Of a stretch of 64,000 nucleotides of DNA, positions 13,506 to 26,473 are shown piece by piece. This stretch comes from Dirofilaria immitis. Its lineage: Eukaryota > Nematoda > Chromadorea > Rhabditida > Onchocercidae. Within the stretch, counting starts at the first letter, position 1; each line of letters begins with the position of its first letter. The stretch lies in assembly GCA_024305405.1 (NCBI GenBank), contig JAKNDB010000092.1, forward strand, positions 2,449,501 to 2,513,500. The letters are read 5' to 3'. Made by a program: the position numbers and the translations under genes. The notes below the pieces were generated by a model. The model worked only from the letters and a program-made list of their open reading frames with translations. It had not been told where the DNA came from and did no database searches.

Positions 13506-16500
13506 ATGCTCGTCGTCATCTTACATCCTGAGCAATGGAACGGTGGCTCCGACCGATGTACACTCGGGATGATTAAACATTTTGTTGAACTGGGGCACCG
13601 AGTTATTTGGTATACCACGATGATTGATTGCTACTGGAGCACTGAACAATTTAATGATGTGGGTTAGTTATTTCCATTGCAATTTTTCCCTCTATCAGTC
13701 TGCTATCGGTTTTGAATTATCGTCAATTTAGCTATTGCTATGAAGCGAAGAATACTGATACATTTTATTGTACCGAACATTTGATTTGTTTCATTTAAGA
13801 AGAAACTCAGGTATACAAACAAATGGAAATATCTAAATAGGCTAAAACATTGAAACACATAAGATGGAATAAGCTGAATAATGATAGTGACGAAACTATA
13901 CACATTAAGTTAATTCAAATATTTGAAGCTAATTATTCAATCTATTTATATTAAATTTACTAGTAATTCAGTAAGCAGTGTTACACAATTCTAAGTGAAA
14001 TATTATGAAAAAAAAAGAGAAATAGTCATAACATAAATTCTTTAATTAATTATGATGAAATTTTAAATTAAAAGAAGAGAAATCTTTAAATTTATAGTAG
14101 AAATTTTAAATGATGGAAACATTATTTAGATGATAGTAATTTCTGAATGATCAGAGAAAATTATAGAAAAATCAATTAAGAAGAAGTAAATGAATTTACC
14201 GTTGAAATATTTTCTGCTGTGATAACAGTAAACCATGACAAAGTAAAAGTTAATCTTTATCATTTGTTAATAGTACGAAGAAGAACTTAGTGAAATTCAT
14301 TTGTTTTGGTTTTCGATGAAATGGTAACTGTATAATCAGTTATACAAACTTTCGTTATATCTATTTGTTTTTACGCTGCTTTTCATTGTGTGTCTTTTAG
14401 AAACATAAAAGATATCTGTAATAAATAAATAAGTCATTTTCGTAACCATAAGATCGTTTGAAATTCAATGACATGACATTATTGTCGAGAATGATCTTAC
14501 GAATATGCCGATTGGTCAGAATTAATTTGATTAGTCCGCCTTAATTTGATCTTACTAGGAGTTTCGACATAATATACTATGTTACATTTTTAAATTGATT
14601 GGTTAGGCAGGGTGGTTGATAAGATCAAATTACAACAGTTAATAAAATATGTTTACAAAAAATATTTTTCAGAAATACGCGATGTGAATTTGCCATTGCA
14701 TCCAGGAGATTGGTGGACTCAGAATGTGGTTCTTGCTTGGCAACTTATATTTTCTGGTCTCATTCCTGATCTTATTATCATTGATCACAGTGCAAGGTAC
14801 TTGAATAGAAACAATTATATCTGCATCATTTTTACATTTCTTATAAATGTACTCATAATAATATTATTGATTATGAGGAAAGTTATTATTAAGATTTGTA
14901 CCAGTATCACAATATGTCGTAACTTAAAATTAACTAACACAATGCATAATCTTGAAATATTTAAAGCTGCTTACCGCTGCTGAAATGGCGATTCCCAAAG
15001 GTTAAAATTTTATTTTACTGCCACTTCCCGCAGCAGCTCGTTACTCCTACACGTTTTTTTCTTTACCGTTGGTATTCGCGAATAGTTGGTTTAATCGAAG
15101 GTTTGTTGTTCCAAAAGCTGACCTTATTATGGTCAATAGTCATTTTACAGGTAATTAATTTCGCAATTTAGCTTGAAAAATCTAAACAAAAATTGGTTCC
15201 AAAGGAGTTAGAAGGCCAATTTTAGAAATTGGAGCGAAAATTGTTTTTAAACTTTAAAAATTAAAGATTTCGTTTCTAACATTTTTCGAATTTCTCTTTT
15301 TTTCTAGATTTTAAAGGAGTTAGACTATATAAGCAAAAATAAAATTTTACATTAAATCCTTTAGAAGAAGTACTATAAATGTTTGATTTAGAAAGTCAAT
15401 TTCTTTATGTGATGCCGGAAGTGAATCCATCCCGGCTAATGGTAGTTTATCCTCCATGTGATATAGATGCTATTAAAACTGGAGATAATCCAGTCAGTCG
15501 CAAACAATGTCAGCGTAATAATAAACATTACACATTCTTATCAATGAATCGTTTTTGGCCAGAGAAAAACTAGATATTATTGTTAAAGCTGCAGGTAGTC
15601 TCTTTTTCTAGTTGTTGATTTTATATTTTAAATATATATTTATCCATTCACCATCATTTAATATTTAACATATTAATCGACTAACTACTACATCAATTGA
15701 CCTTTATCTATTGCTATAAATCAGATGATATAAATCAGATATTCTACCCAAATTTGCTAATAATATTATATGTCCTTTCACAAAATCCCATTTAAATACT
15801 TCATTGAACATTGAATAGTTATGATAACGAGATTTACACATCAAAGAATACTCTAAAAGTGATTATGTTATATTGTAGCACTATTAAAAAAAAAGATGAA
15901 GATGCGGCTACGTATAGTGCTCGCGGGTTCCGTGATGCCTTGTATACCCGAATCACGCATTTATTATAATTTATTACAGAAAATGGTTCACGATCTGAAG
16001 GTAATGAAAATATTCTTCGTACAAATAGTATTGTGTGGATTCTTGAACAGAAATAAAATAATTTTATTTCGTGGTAAATCTGTGAAGTAATACAGATAAT
16101 GCCTTCTCCTATTCTGCTTTAGGTTGATGATATCGTGGAATTTGTGCAATCCCCACAGATTCCGAAAAATTCGCTTTATATAGAGAATGTGATACAGTTC
16201 TCTATACACCACCGAATGAGCACTTTGGTATTGTACCTATAGAAGCTCTGGAGCAACGCAGGCCAGTTGTAGTCTGCAATAGTGGCGGTCCAGCAGAAAC
16301 AGTGGTAGAAGGAGTAACTGGTTCAAAGGTCACTTTCTTTTAATATTTATATGGTTATCTGAAATTACAAGAATCATTATTTTTATTTCCTGTGAATTAT
16401 AACTTGTAGTTTTCTACGGTCATAATAATTATCTAAATAATCGCTATCAATATCAATGAAGCTTTATCACTTTGAAATTTTTGTTATTCTTATTCACTAG

Positions 16501-18010
16501 AAGTTCTTCGGATTTTCATTGAATAATCCTAATACCCATTTTAAATGTGTTCGAAATCCGCGAGAAAAAAACTCCATTCGTCAAGGAAAAAACATATTAA
16601 CTTAAAAAGTAATCAGATAGTTTTATATTAGTCGAATGCTATAACAAAGTTATAGTTTTCTCATTCTAATTTCTTCATTTTTTGTTTTAATCACCCTTGC
16701 TATATAAAGTTCTACACCGTTCTATTCTACTGTTTGCTGCAATGTCCAGTGATAATAGTCGAGATCAGCCGAAAAAGTTATCCTATACAGAAAAGCACCA
16801 GCTTCGGTGAAGAGATCTTCGTGACAACCATTGCTTATTTCTCTTCAGATTGTCATAAAATCTAAATCTGATAGCAATTCTTGTCCAATAAATTTGAAAT
16901 GATCTTCTCTCATTTGTAGAATTTCAATTTTCTATCAAATCTTTTTGCTGTCATTTAGAATGCACTAATTTGTTCACAGTATTATTACTTGCCATTATTA
17001 TTATTAAAATTATCATTAAGAACTTAAAGCTTCACCTCATTTTAGATCAGTTTTTCCTTTAGTATTTTCAAAATTATCTTTATGAAGTCTTATATATCAA
17101 ATTATTAGTGTTTCTTAGGAAAATATTTGCACTATTTCTTACATGTGAAATACGATATGTATTTTATTATTCGTTTAAATAGGTTTATTTTTAAATCTTA
17201 TTTGATGGGAAAAATTAAGCTATTGCTAAGTTAGGGAATTGTTTATTAAACTTGAATGGAAATGAATGCCAAATATTACGCATTATGCATTGTATTCTAT
17301 ATCGTCGTCCTAACATATACTTCTTGGCAAGTGTGTAGAATTTTCTTAAGAAATGTAAGATCTTATTTCAGAATGTTTTGTCGCAGAAGAAATTAACTTT
17401 CAAAATATTCACGTGGTATGAAATGATTATTTAATAAGTTTACTTTTATTATTATTATGCTGATAATAGCATCATTTACCTTTGGCTTTTATCTTTTAAG
17501 GAGAATCGTTTTTTCAGATAGCTGCTCCGGATGAAAAATTGTTAGCAATTGCCATGGAGGAACATATGAAACGAAGTTCATGGCCTGCTCTTGATAATGA
17601 TGAAATCTATGAGCATCAGGTAGTATCGTCCTCTTACTGCTTTCACCAACTTCTATTGTTCGTAAAAATAACTTAAATCATTATCTTTTCTTTATGTATC
17701 TCTAAATAATTTCTCTTTTTAAAATCAAATTTATGAATTCCTTTTTTGCTGTTTCGTGAAACGAATTAAGCTGAATGATCAGATTCAATAACATTCATGA
17801 GTGACCATGTGAAATATAACAAATCACTTATTACTTTAAATGATTAGCAACCTAGAATAATCCTACTGATAAAGAAAGTAACTGTTATATTTATTACAGC
17901 GAAAACGTTTTGAGCAGTACTTCAGCTTGAATGAGTTTTGTAGTCGAATCAATGATGCCCTTGCTATTTTGTTTCCAAATGATTCGATTACGGCCAGTAA
18001 CAATTTATAA
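13506..18010 (+). CDS. ALG2: ALG2-type alpha-1,3/1,6-mannosyltransferase (GT4)
   Basis: ALG2 adds the second and third mannoses to the dolichol-linked N-glycan precursor on the cytosolic face of the ER. Exons: 13506-13662, 14673-14796, 14967-15150, 15392-15594, 15879-16000, 16123-16328, 17518-17619, 17900-18010; about 403 aa after repair, against ~416 in human. Recognisable blocks are HPGDWW, KILFYCHFPQQLVT, ADLIMVNSHFT, RIVLAGS, and the GT4 nucleotide-sugar motif EHFGIVPIEALE followed by NSGGPAETV. Splice phases agree throughout. The N-terminal loop reads HPEQWNGGSDR where the family usually has HPDLGIGGAER, so the donor-side loop is diverged. Three exons lose the conserved frame by one missing base at homopolymers (T7 at 15054, A5 at 15565, C4 at 16151). 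I treat these as sequence errors; true decay is the alternative. Confidence 0.85.
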
Positions 18011-20244
18011 TGAGGACAGAAAGCTTTCTTAAATATCAGTAATTTCTCAATGCCACCTTCTGTACATTTATTATTAACATGAATATTTTTACCAGTCATT
18101 TGTTTTTATTCATTTGCAAAATCTTACTAAAAAAACGCAAAAAAAAAAAAAAACCACAAGCAAAGTGACGTTAAATAGAGAATTTCAAGTGGATGAACAT
18201 TTTTATTAATTAATTGAATAATTGTCATATGTTATGATTAAATATGCTAGTAATATAATTTTTAGAAAAAATTCTCAGATACTTACGGATTTCTTTTAAT
18301 ATTTTCTTGTTTTTCTTTTCAAAATCTCATGACTTATATGTACTATAATAATCGTAATCATTTATTATGATAGTGTGATTTATATCATTCGAAGTGTGAA
18401 GATCTTACGAATACATATGGTTGTGTGGAATGGTAATTCGTGAGAAACATGATAATTAAAATGTTCTAATTTATATGAAATATTCCAATGTTGAAGTGCT
18501 TTACCGAACAAAGCTGATATATGAAATATTCCAATGTTGAAGTGCTTTACCGAACAAAGCCAATTAAGGCTTAGTAAAGAGGAATTTTCCGAAAAATTGA
18601 CTTTTTATGCTTAATTAAATCTTAATTTAAAATATATAACGTAATTATATTATGCAAAAAGTCCGAATAAGGATAAAAATTGTATTCAATTTTTTCTGTT
18701 TTCCACATAATAATAATAATATATTTTTTAGATATTTCTTCAATAAAATTGTATTGACGATAAAATAAAAAAATTTATCAGTTGAATGGTGAAGTATTTA
18801 AATTTCTAAGCATTTTGGGTATAGTAAAACTGTATGTGCAATATAATCATTTATTCTATAATTAATGAAGTAGCAATAATTCACAATCACTTCAAAAGAT
18901 AACATTTGAGATGATTAATAATGCCACATAAATGATTTTTATATAGTTATGGATCGATGTCAGTAACTCCTTTTTATGATCTCTATATCTGAAAAATTAT
19001 CTCTATAGGAATATTTTAAATATTTCTGCGGAGACTTATTAAAGAAAACTACCTAAACATTAAGAATTATGCAGCAAATTTTCCTACAATTTGCAAATAG
19101 TAAGCAAAAGTCAGTTACATTTCTTCAATTTCATTATCTTTTATCACCTCGAAAAATTATTGAAGAGATGGCTGAATAGATTATTCATGTTTTATATATG
19201 GTTTTACGTATATGTTGATGAAATGCTTCTCAAAAACTTTCTCTTATTTTGTTGTTGATACGATCATTTTACGTACTGTCAATGAACATTTCCTCACACC
19301 TGAAATCTGAGCAGAGATATATAACAGTTTGTAACAAGAAACCATTTGTATGGAATCAGCCAGGATATTAATGAAAAATTTTTTAATTTTCGTTCTACAC
19401 AATTTATTGTTTATTTCTCGTACTCATTGCGTAAAGGCAAATTTTTGTGATAAAAAGAAAGGTTTATTTTTGCAATAAATTTTGAAAATTTTTTAAACGT
19501 ATAATAAATTATAAAATTGTTTGACTGTACCGGTCAATGGATTTTTGCAGAGATCAATGATCATAATGACTTCGAAGTAATAGCATCATCACCATGGATT
19601 TAAATAATTTATAGTTACAATTGTGAGTTCAGAAAAAAATGCAATAAAAGTTGGTGAAAAATCTCATTTCATAAAAATTTCCTTTCACGAGAAATAAACA
19701 ATAAATTCTGTATAATAAAAATTAAAAATGATGTATGTACTAAATTAAAGTACAATTATAACAATAGCAATAGGAGCAATAATGTTATCCGCATTGAATT
19801 CTTTCCTTCTCTTCAAGCTATAATATTCCTTAATCCCTTAGGTCTATTCTGTTCTAATTTACATCTTTTGAACCATCCATGATCAAATTCTTTTTAGCTT
19901 AAATTATATGACGAAATCATGTCATCTATAGAAAGTTGGTATGTTGTGATTTGACATCTTCAAATAGTACTATATAAAAAAATCTGTAGTACAAGTTTAT
20001 ATTCTTCAAGACTTTAAATGTTAATAATGAAAAATGACAGTTACTCAGAAGTTCTCTTTATATGCATTAAGCATATTTATATATTGAGCATATTCAGCAT
20101 ATTTATGCAAGAGAAGTTTCAAAAACTTCCACAATCTACTAGCACTTCAACCTTATTTAATTTCATATTGTGTATTTCCACATATATACACACAAAATAA
20201 TCATAATTATAATATTGTCCGTTTCTTCATTTCGTTGTCCTCGC
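18011..20244. other. Intergenic region between ALG2 and the GT31 gene
   Basis: The two genes converge here, so both 3' UTRs lie in this AT-rich stretch. It holds a poly-A run near 18138 and a short tandem duplication at 18472-18560 (listed separately). No convincing coding exon was seen. Confidence 0.45.
18472..18560. repeat. Two-copy tandem duplication, 46-bp period
   Basis: The 43-bp segment at 18472-18514 recurs exactly at 18518-18560, separated by TGA. The core reads ATTCCAATGTTGAAGTGC. It looks like a recent local duplication and has no coding content that I recognise. Confidence 0.9.
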
Positions 20245-22366
20245 CTAAGAATGCCCGACTGTTTTCTTATATAAAAAATTTAATTGTGTCACAGGATAGC
20301 GAGACCATTGGTAATGAAAAATAATAAAACTGTTTGAATCATAATCGTCGAAACCATCTACGTGTTCCATGTTGATACTCAGACAGCTAGCCAAAATACC
20401 CATAAAGACGTCGTCGAGATTAAACCGCGGAAATGAACAAATGTTGCTCACTATACGTTGCGCTGCCTCACGTGTTATAATAAGACCCGAGCCCTAAAAT
20501 GATATCAGAAGTCGAATTAGAAATACATGTATTTTACAGCAAACTTCACCTGACAGACATCAAGAGATTGATCACATTCAAAAGCCTAAATATCGAAAAT
20601 TCTCTTGCTGGTCTCTTGTTAATCAATGATGCTCAAATCATAAGTCACATCAACTAGAGTTGAAAATTACACTGAAAATGATATCATAATTACTTGACGA
20701 TTTCTCAGAAATATTTATGTGCCAGATTATACAAAAGACGCAAAAAAAGGGAATCTTCGAATATAGATTTAATTGGATTATTATAAAATTCTTCATCCTT
20801 TAAATTAATTTGTCCTCTGGTATTATCGGACAATGTTGAGGCAGATCATGAGAATTAGTCGTGTAAGCATCAGTTTCATTTGAAAGTAAACAAATTGACC
20901 GAAATTTTCAAGCTCTTGTGGAAGAAAAAAGTTTATGGGAATCATTCTACTTCCAGTTTAAAAATAAATTGATAAGTAGGATACTTGTCAGTGTAAAACA
21001 AACCTGTACAAATGGAGGATAGCACAATTTTGGATACATTTCATATGGTACGTACCATAATAATGAGCTCAGAAATAATCTCGGATAACCACGTGATACT
21101 TTTCCACGTAATGTCGCGCCTTTCAAGCGATTCATCTGAAATATGCGTTTCCTCAGATAAAAAATTTTTTTTCTGGAAAAGATTTCATAGAGAAAACTTT
21201 TAAATTAGCGCGAAAGCTCAAAAATAATCACAGTACTAGATGCTTAGATCTAATTGATTGGATTTGAAATATCATATAACGGCAGAGACCTTCCCATTCT
21301 GATTTGTTGCTTATGATTTTATTGCAATGTTCGACTAAAAATTTGTAAAGAAATGTTTGCCATAAGAATCATCTCTGCAAAACTGAAATTAAATTAACAA
21401 ATAGGAAAGAAGAGATTAAGAAGAATCTTTTCTTGTAGCATTTTTAAGATAAAGTTGAATTATGATCAAAATGAATTATATATGAAGATATGGATACCTT
21501 TTTATAGCCGTGGCATTTACAATAGTATCGTCATTAATCATAATAATTTCTTCCAAACGAGGAAATTTTTAAAGAAATACTTATATATCGAAGTTATTTT
21601 AAGTGTAAGATTGAAATATGAATCGACGAAATCGAACTGCATAATGTCCTGATAAATTCCAGCTTCTTCTTCTGGCTTATAACCATTAGTACCAAGGACA
21701 AAAATGACAGGAATATTTGGCTCCATATCGGATTTCCATGTTTTCGAATATAATTGCGATATTCATGCGCCGATGGCGCACTGCGTATCACACTCACTCT
21801 ATCTATGTAACGTGAAATCCTTGGAATAATAAGAACTCGTACAGGATCTTCATGCAAACATTTGTTATCCTTTTGTGCTGATAATAGAAAGAATTGTCGC
21901 AAACATGAGTTGAACTCAATCTTTTCACCATGCGGCACATTAAGTAACTCGTACTGCGTATAACATAATAAACGTAATGGGAACAAATTCCGTTCCAAAT
22001 AATTCGCCAGCTGCAATAGTTTTGAAATGCAAACAGTAAATTTAATTTTGGAATTGAGAGCTTCTGAAAATGCAAAATTTGAGGAACGCTGCACTTCTTC
22101 AATGATACGTATAGAGGACTTATTATCTTCGAAGTTGAACAACAGTTGAGCAGAATCTTTTTTTGAAGGCATGTAACATTGCAACAAGTGTAGCTTGCAG
22201 TGTTTCCTCTTCTTGTAATTCAAATTGATTTCAGAGGAAATATGAAGTAGCTAACCAATAAATAAGGTATAATCCAAATAAACTGCCATAGAAAAAGCTT
22301 TGCTGCACTTGGAAGAGTTTCGTTTCGACGAAAAATAAGTTTTCGTAATACATATTCAAACCGCAT
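20245..22366 (-). CDS. GT31 beta-1,3-glycosyltransferase, type II membrane protein
   Basis: Minus-strand exons: 22366-21498, 21135-21004 and 20493-20245, plus a probable unresolved exon within 21382-21200. The N terminus has a short cytosolic part and a signal anchor (FLWQFIWIIPYLLVSYFIF), as expected for a Golgi enzyme, then a long stem. GT31 landmarks in order: VSVIRSAPS, IRKTW after repair, PVIFVLG, DFVDSYFNLTLK, the DxD-like INDDTIVN, WYVPYEMYPKLCYPPF, GSGLIITREAAQRI, and the acidic FNLDDVFMGIL. The acceptor substrate cannot be told from sequence; a galactose- or GlcNAc-transferring enzyme is typical. Frame is lost by one missing base at 21741-21744, 21553-21557 and about 22238-22240. The last could instead be a 44-nt intron, since removing it also restores the frame. 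Confidence 0.82.
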
Positions 22367-24100
22367 TCTAGAAGCAGTAGATAAAAGAGCTGATTTAGTC
22401 AGGTGGTCATTAGATGAAATAATAAAAATCTAATTTTATCACTGAGCATAATTTCTCCCTTTTCACCTTTCTCATTCCTTTGTAGTTTCTATCTGGCGGT
22501 AAAATTTGTCAAATTATTCAAATCGCTGCTATTCATAAACAAAGATTTAAGAATGTACTTTATTCCTGCTATGCTTTTGAAAACAAATTAATATTTTCAT
22601 TGACTGATGGTGATTTTGTTTCTTCAACTCGTTAAATTTCTACTCAAAGTCTCTGCAATTCTAGTTATTAATTACTTACTTTAGTATTTCGAAAATTTGC
22701 ATAAGATCAATCCAAATACAATAAATTATTTTGTAGCTACATGCTTATCGTGATAAAATCAACCTTAGCAAGCACTACTTAATAATCAATGAATTTTAAC
22801 TACTCATGAATTTAGCTTTATTTAATCAAATCACAAATACACAAGCATTCGTTAAACAGTTTTTCTATATATTCTTTAAATATTCCAGTGGAATGAATGA
22901 TATCAAAAAATTGCAATAAGGTTCATAAAGCATAAGATAATCGGAATAGAATCAAATTGAGAAAAGATTGTTAAATTGCAGATTTGGGTCAAAATTGTTG
23001 CCCGTATGATTTAAAAGCAATCAGACAGCGAATTGTCAATTGTGTCAATATCTATTCATACAATCTGATCGATAGGGTGAAATGATTCTCTCTATGAGTA
23101 AAGTTTATGAGAAATTGATCAAATAAAAGACAAATATTAATTATTATTCAGACTTCCCAGCATTCCCGCTTTATTTCATCATCCAACAAATAGTTGTACC
23201 GTATCAAAAGATACACAACAGTCTCCAATTAAGAACTTAGCTAACTGATCGTAGTCAGATGGTTGCTAGCTTATTATATTCTCATCCATTTTATTAAAGA
23301 ATTTATAAAGACAATTAGTCACTGACTTGGAACTTCTTCTTCATAGAAAAAAAAATCATTGCAATGAAGTCTTGTTGAAATCAAGCTTATCAACGCAAAT
23401 CATTCATATTTCTTTTTCGAATTTTAAAATGAAAAGTTTTCGTCTAATTTACTTATTCTTGAAGTTATCAATCAATTACATATTTGTAAAATCATTTCAC
23501 AATGCAAGATGTTTATTCTCTGCAGAGGAATTCTTTTCCCATTAAAAAATAAATTGAAGGCAAAAGATAGGTTTAATAAGAAGAGAATAAGTTTTTAAAA
23601 TTCTGTAAAATATTTTGAATATTTCATGAATTATTATAAAGTGAATAATTTTTATTAACTTCTGCAAGTTATTAATAATTGAATCTTCCATTTTAAATGA
23701 TAATATTTTGCTAATGGAATCTTTTCATGCATTCACATACTCATGAGATGTTTCCTTCCCGCAATTAATGATGAAACTATCAAGTTGTTCTAATTAAATT
23801 AATGTCCCACAAAAAAATTCTCACCTCTTAGCACCTACCCTGGCTTTATTCCTTCAGCTTTTAACAGCACTACTACTATACTTTTCATATCTTTTCAATA
23901 TTATATTGCGTAATAGCAAAGAGGATTTAACAATTTCATCTTGAATTTGTTGCGGCCATTAGGTGTTTTGCAGACGGACGAGTCCCAACGATATTAGAAT
24001 GTATGGGCGAAGTTGGTTTTGGTGGGGCTAGATATTGATGTTGCTAAATAATGTGTTCGATCGTTTTTCAGATTGAAAGATAATACGTGTACAGCAGAGA
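22367..24100. promoter_or_regulatory. Shared upstream region of the GT31 gene and rpl-30
   Basis: These two genes are transcribed away from each other, so this 1.7-kb stretch should hold both promoters. The part at 23940-24060 is less AT-rich than its surroundings, as might suit a strong ribosomal-protein promoter. TCGTTTTTCAG, ending at 24071, fits a spliced-leader acceptor for rpl-30. No other gene is apparent. Confidence 0.4.
24061..24071 (+). promoter_or_regulatory. Likely trans-splice acceptor of rpl-30
   Basis: TCGTTTTTCAG matches the nematode 3' splice consensus and lies 29 bases upstream of the rpl-30 ATG with no upstream exon needed. The leader itself is not encoded here. Confidence 0.55.
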
Positions 24101-25118
24101 ATGGCAGTAAAGAAGCAGGTATTGCTATCACCATGTCAAAGCTAAGGAAACTTTAGAGAACTCTCAATTATCATCTCTAAAAATTCAGATGATGAAATAG
24201 TTTTTGATCGTAAAATACCTTTGATCACTTAACTTTTTAGAGTTTGCTCTTATTTTCCTATTTTAACTCATCTTTAGTTCATTCATTTGTATTTGAAAAG
24301 TTGTAGAAGAAATCAACAGAAAACATCAATGCACGACTTGCTATGGTAATGAAAAGTGGGAAGTATTGCTTAGGATATAAACAGACATTGAAAACATTGC
24401 GAGCTGGTAAAGCGAAGTTGGTTATTATTGCTAACAACACACCACCTCTCAGGTTTATTATGCATATATTAAATTTGTTTGAGCTGTATGAATTTAGTCA
24501 GAATAGTTTCAACATAATGGGATGACAAAACTGATTTCACAAATGATAGAATGAAAGTTCTATGGTTTCTATTGTCTTTGATAACAGTGATCTACGTCAT
24601 ACACTGTAATTAGTTTGAAGATTTGCTCTAAGCAGTGCTATAAATGCACAGTTTCTGAATAAGGTTGTCGATATCATTTGTTAGTCTCAGGGATGTCAGT
24701 TTGATGAGCTGATGTTTGCACTAGTGTCTTTGCGGTTTACTTCAAGCATTCATGCGAATATACTCATTCAACTATCTAGTCTCGATTTCTGCATTACAAT
24801 GCTGTGAAATGTCTGTATTGATTCCTTTGCGACAATTAAGTATTTTTTGTGATCAAGAAGTACTACACACTGTAGTCAAGTGTGAATAAGATTTTTAATG
24901 TACATTAAAATCGTAATTGACAAACAAAATTTAGCTGATTTTAGAAAAGTGAAATTGAATATTATGCGATGTTGGCTAAGACAGGCGTTCATCATTATAA
25001 TGGTAACAATATTGAATTGGGTACAGCATGTGGAAAGTTGTTTCGTGTTTGCACATTATCGATTACGGATGCTGGAGATTCAGATATTATTCGAAGTATG
25101 CCATCTGAAAGCGCTTAA
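24101..25118 (+). CDS. rpl-30: Large-subunit ribosomal protein eL30 (RPL30)
   Basis: Three exons: 24101-24118, 24307-24452 and 24945-25118, giving about 112 aa (human 115). Core matches to eL30 include [64 protein letters not shown] and [10 protein letters not shown]. It is a component of the 60S subunit; in yeast the protein also regulates splicing of its own transcript. Exon 2 ends with two bases of the Arg codon. Exon 3 starts with four A residues (24945-24948) where five are needed to continue RKSEIEYY, so one A appears to be missing. An AATAAA signal lies at 25162-25167. Confidence 0.95.
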
Positions 25119-25161
25119 ATTTAATTTTTGTTTCTTTGTTGCTGTTGTTTAAAGAGCCATA

Positions 25162-25167
25162 AATAAA
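25162..25167 (+). terminator. Polyadenylation signal of rpl-30
   Basis: AATAAA is located 44 bases after the rpl-30 stop codon, in the gap before the next start. This is a usual distance for a nematode 3' end. Confidence 0.6.
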
Positions 25168-25226
25168 TTTTATTTTATTGTTTGTTGCTTCAAGCAAAAT
25201 AATAATATAGTTCAATACTTTCTAAA

Positions 25227-25627
25227 ATGAAATATTGTATTGTGGAAGTTTTGTAATTTTTCGAAATATTGTTGAAGAAAAAGAAAGTGATTTTAACAGG
25301 AAATATATACTTTTGTTAGCTAGCAGACTTTCTTTTTACACCATTCCTAGGAACTTTGTTTTGCTGATTGTAATTCCTAATCTTGAATGGGATCCGGAGA
25401 CAAGTAAGGAGAACAAAATTAGATTTCTCCGATTTCACGCTTTTACGGCATGTTATTAATATATAATTAATATATAAGCAAAAAAATGATAACAGTGACA
25501 TACTCGATGCTCTTGAAAATTCACGAGATAAAAAATTGGAAGAGGCAATATCATTCCTTTCGTTCGATCTCATGCTGCTGTGCTTGAAAATATGCTGAGG
25601 ACGAACGACGGATCAAAATTAGTTTAG
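25227..25627 (+). CDS. Unrecognised small protein downstream of rpl-30
   Basis: A tentative two-exon gene: ATG at 25227 to a GTAAGG donor after 25403, then acceptor AG at 25478 and coding 25479-25627 (stop TAG). It starts about 109 bp after the rpl-30 stop, a spacing typical of nematode operons, so SL2-type trans-splicing is possible. The readable pieces look protein-like: RNIVEEKESDFNRKY, PNLEWDPET, NSDILDALENSRDKK and NIIPFVRSHAAVLENML. A continuous frame needs one extra base at three runs (a T run near 25250, A7 at 25480, GG near 25545), in keeping with the rest of the window. I do not recognise the family. It could also be chance open sequence. Confidence 0.35.
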
Positions 25628-26473
25628 TCTTTACTGTTTCTTGCATGCGGTCGAACCAGATACCGCGATAAGGAAACAGGGAATTGTTTGAACACCTTGA
25701 CAGACTGATATGCCAAACGTTGGGATTTCTTGTCGATATAGCAAACAGGAGGTCGAGACAGTATTTCCGTGTTCACAACAACTACTACAGGTGTACTGCG
25801 ATCACTGACCTTATGTAGTTCATTATGTGTTGTTCTTTGATCTGGTACTGTTAAACCAACATTGATTTATTCACGAAATCATATTTTTCCTTCATTGCCA
25901 ACTGCTTATAAAAGAAATTATTATTATTATTTAATTTTATGTGACTTGATCGTATTCATACTCTAGAAGAAATCCATAATCCATAGTTCCTGAGGTTTCA
26001 AACAAATATTTACGGTCTCTGATTACTCCTAAAGTTTTCGGACCTGTATTAAGGAGATATTGGGTCCATCCCTTTTGTTCTTATCTGGAATTCATCAGAT
26101 AAAACTAGCAGTAATGTAGAAATCTTTTGAAGTTCTTTTTTTCGTAATATCAGAGTCTTTTAAACTTCAGAAGTCCTTTTTGCTCTTCAAATAGTTCAGT
26201 ATATTACAAGATTAAAACCACAGTTACAAATTGTGTTTTGATAACAACACATAGATTTGTCCTTGTTTTTAAAAAAAGTTGATCACTTTGAATGAAAACT
26301 CAAAACGTTGATTTTAATGCTGCAGTTTTGAATAATTTAAAATAATCATATGACTACTTCATCTGATTCTCTATTTTGCTTTTTTTCATAATTTTATTTT
26401 ATCCTTTCGAATAATGGGGCAAGATAAAAATATTATTCATGCTTACTTGTGATTGCGTATTTCGTTATTTCAG
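25628..26473. other. Gap between the small gene and uridine-cytidine kinase
   Basis: About 850 bp with no coding exon that I can support. TTATTTCAG at its right end leads directly into the kinase ATG and is probably a trans-splice acceptor. Confidence 0.4.
26465..26473 (+). promoter_or_regulatory. Likely trans-splice acceptor of the uridine-cytidine kinase gene
   Basis: TTATTTCAG abuts the ATG at 26474 with no bases between. A leader added here would give a transcript with essentially no 5' UTR of its own, as is common for nematode trans-spliced genes. Confidence 0.5.

Noticed and set aside
13506..18010. Calling ALG2 a pseudogene because of three frame breaks
   Set aside because: All breaks are single missing bases at homopolymers, splice sites and motifs are intact, and the same defect appears in essential genes such as rpl-30.
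21538..22223. The overlapping minus-strand frames of 209, 99 and 62 aa as separate genes
   Set aside because: The 209- and 62-aa frames are two parts of one GT31 exon split by a lost base; the 99-aa frame is a shadow with no domain.
24453..24944. A snoRNA in rpl-30 intron 2
   Set aside because: Ribosomal-protein introns often host snoRNAs, and TGATGA-like and CTGA-like words are present near 24700, but I could not place paired C/D boxes or an H/ACA fold at sensible spacing.
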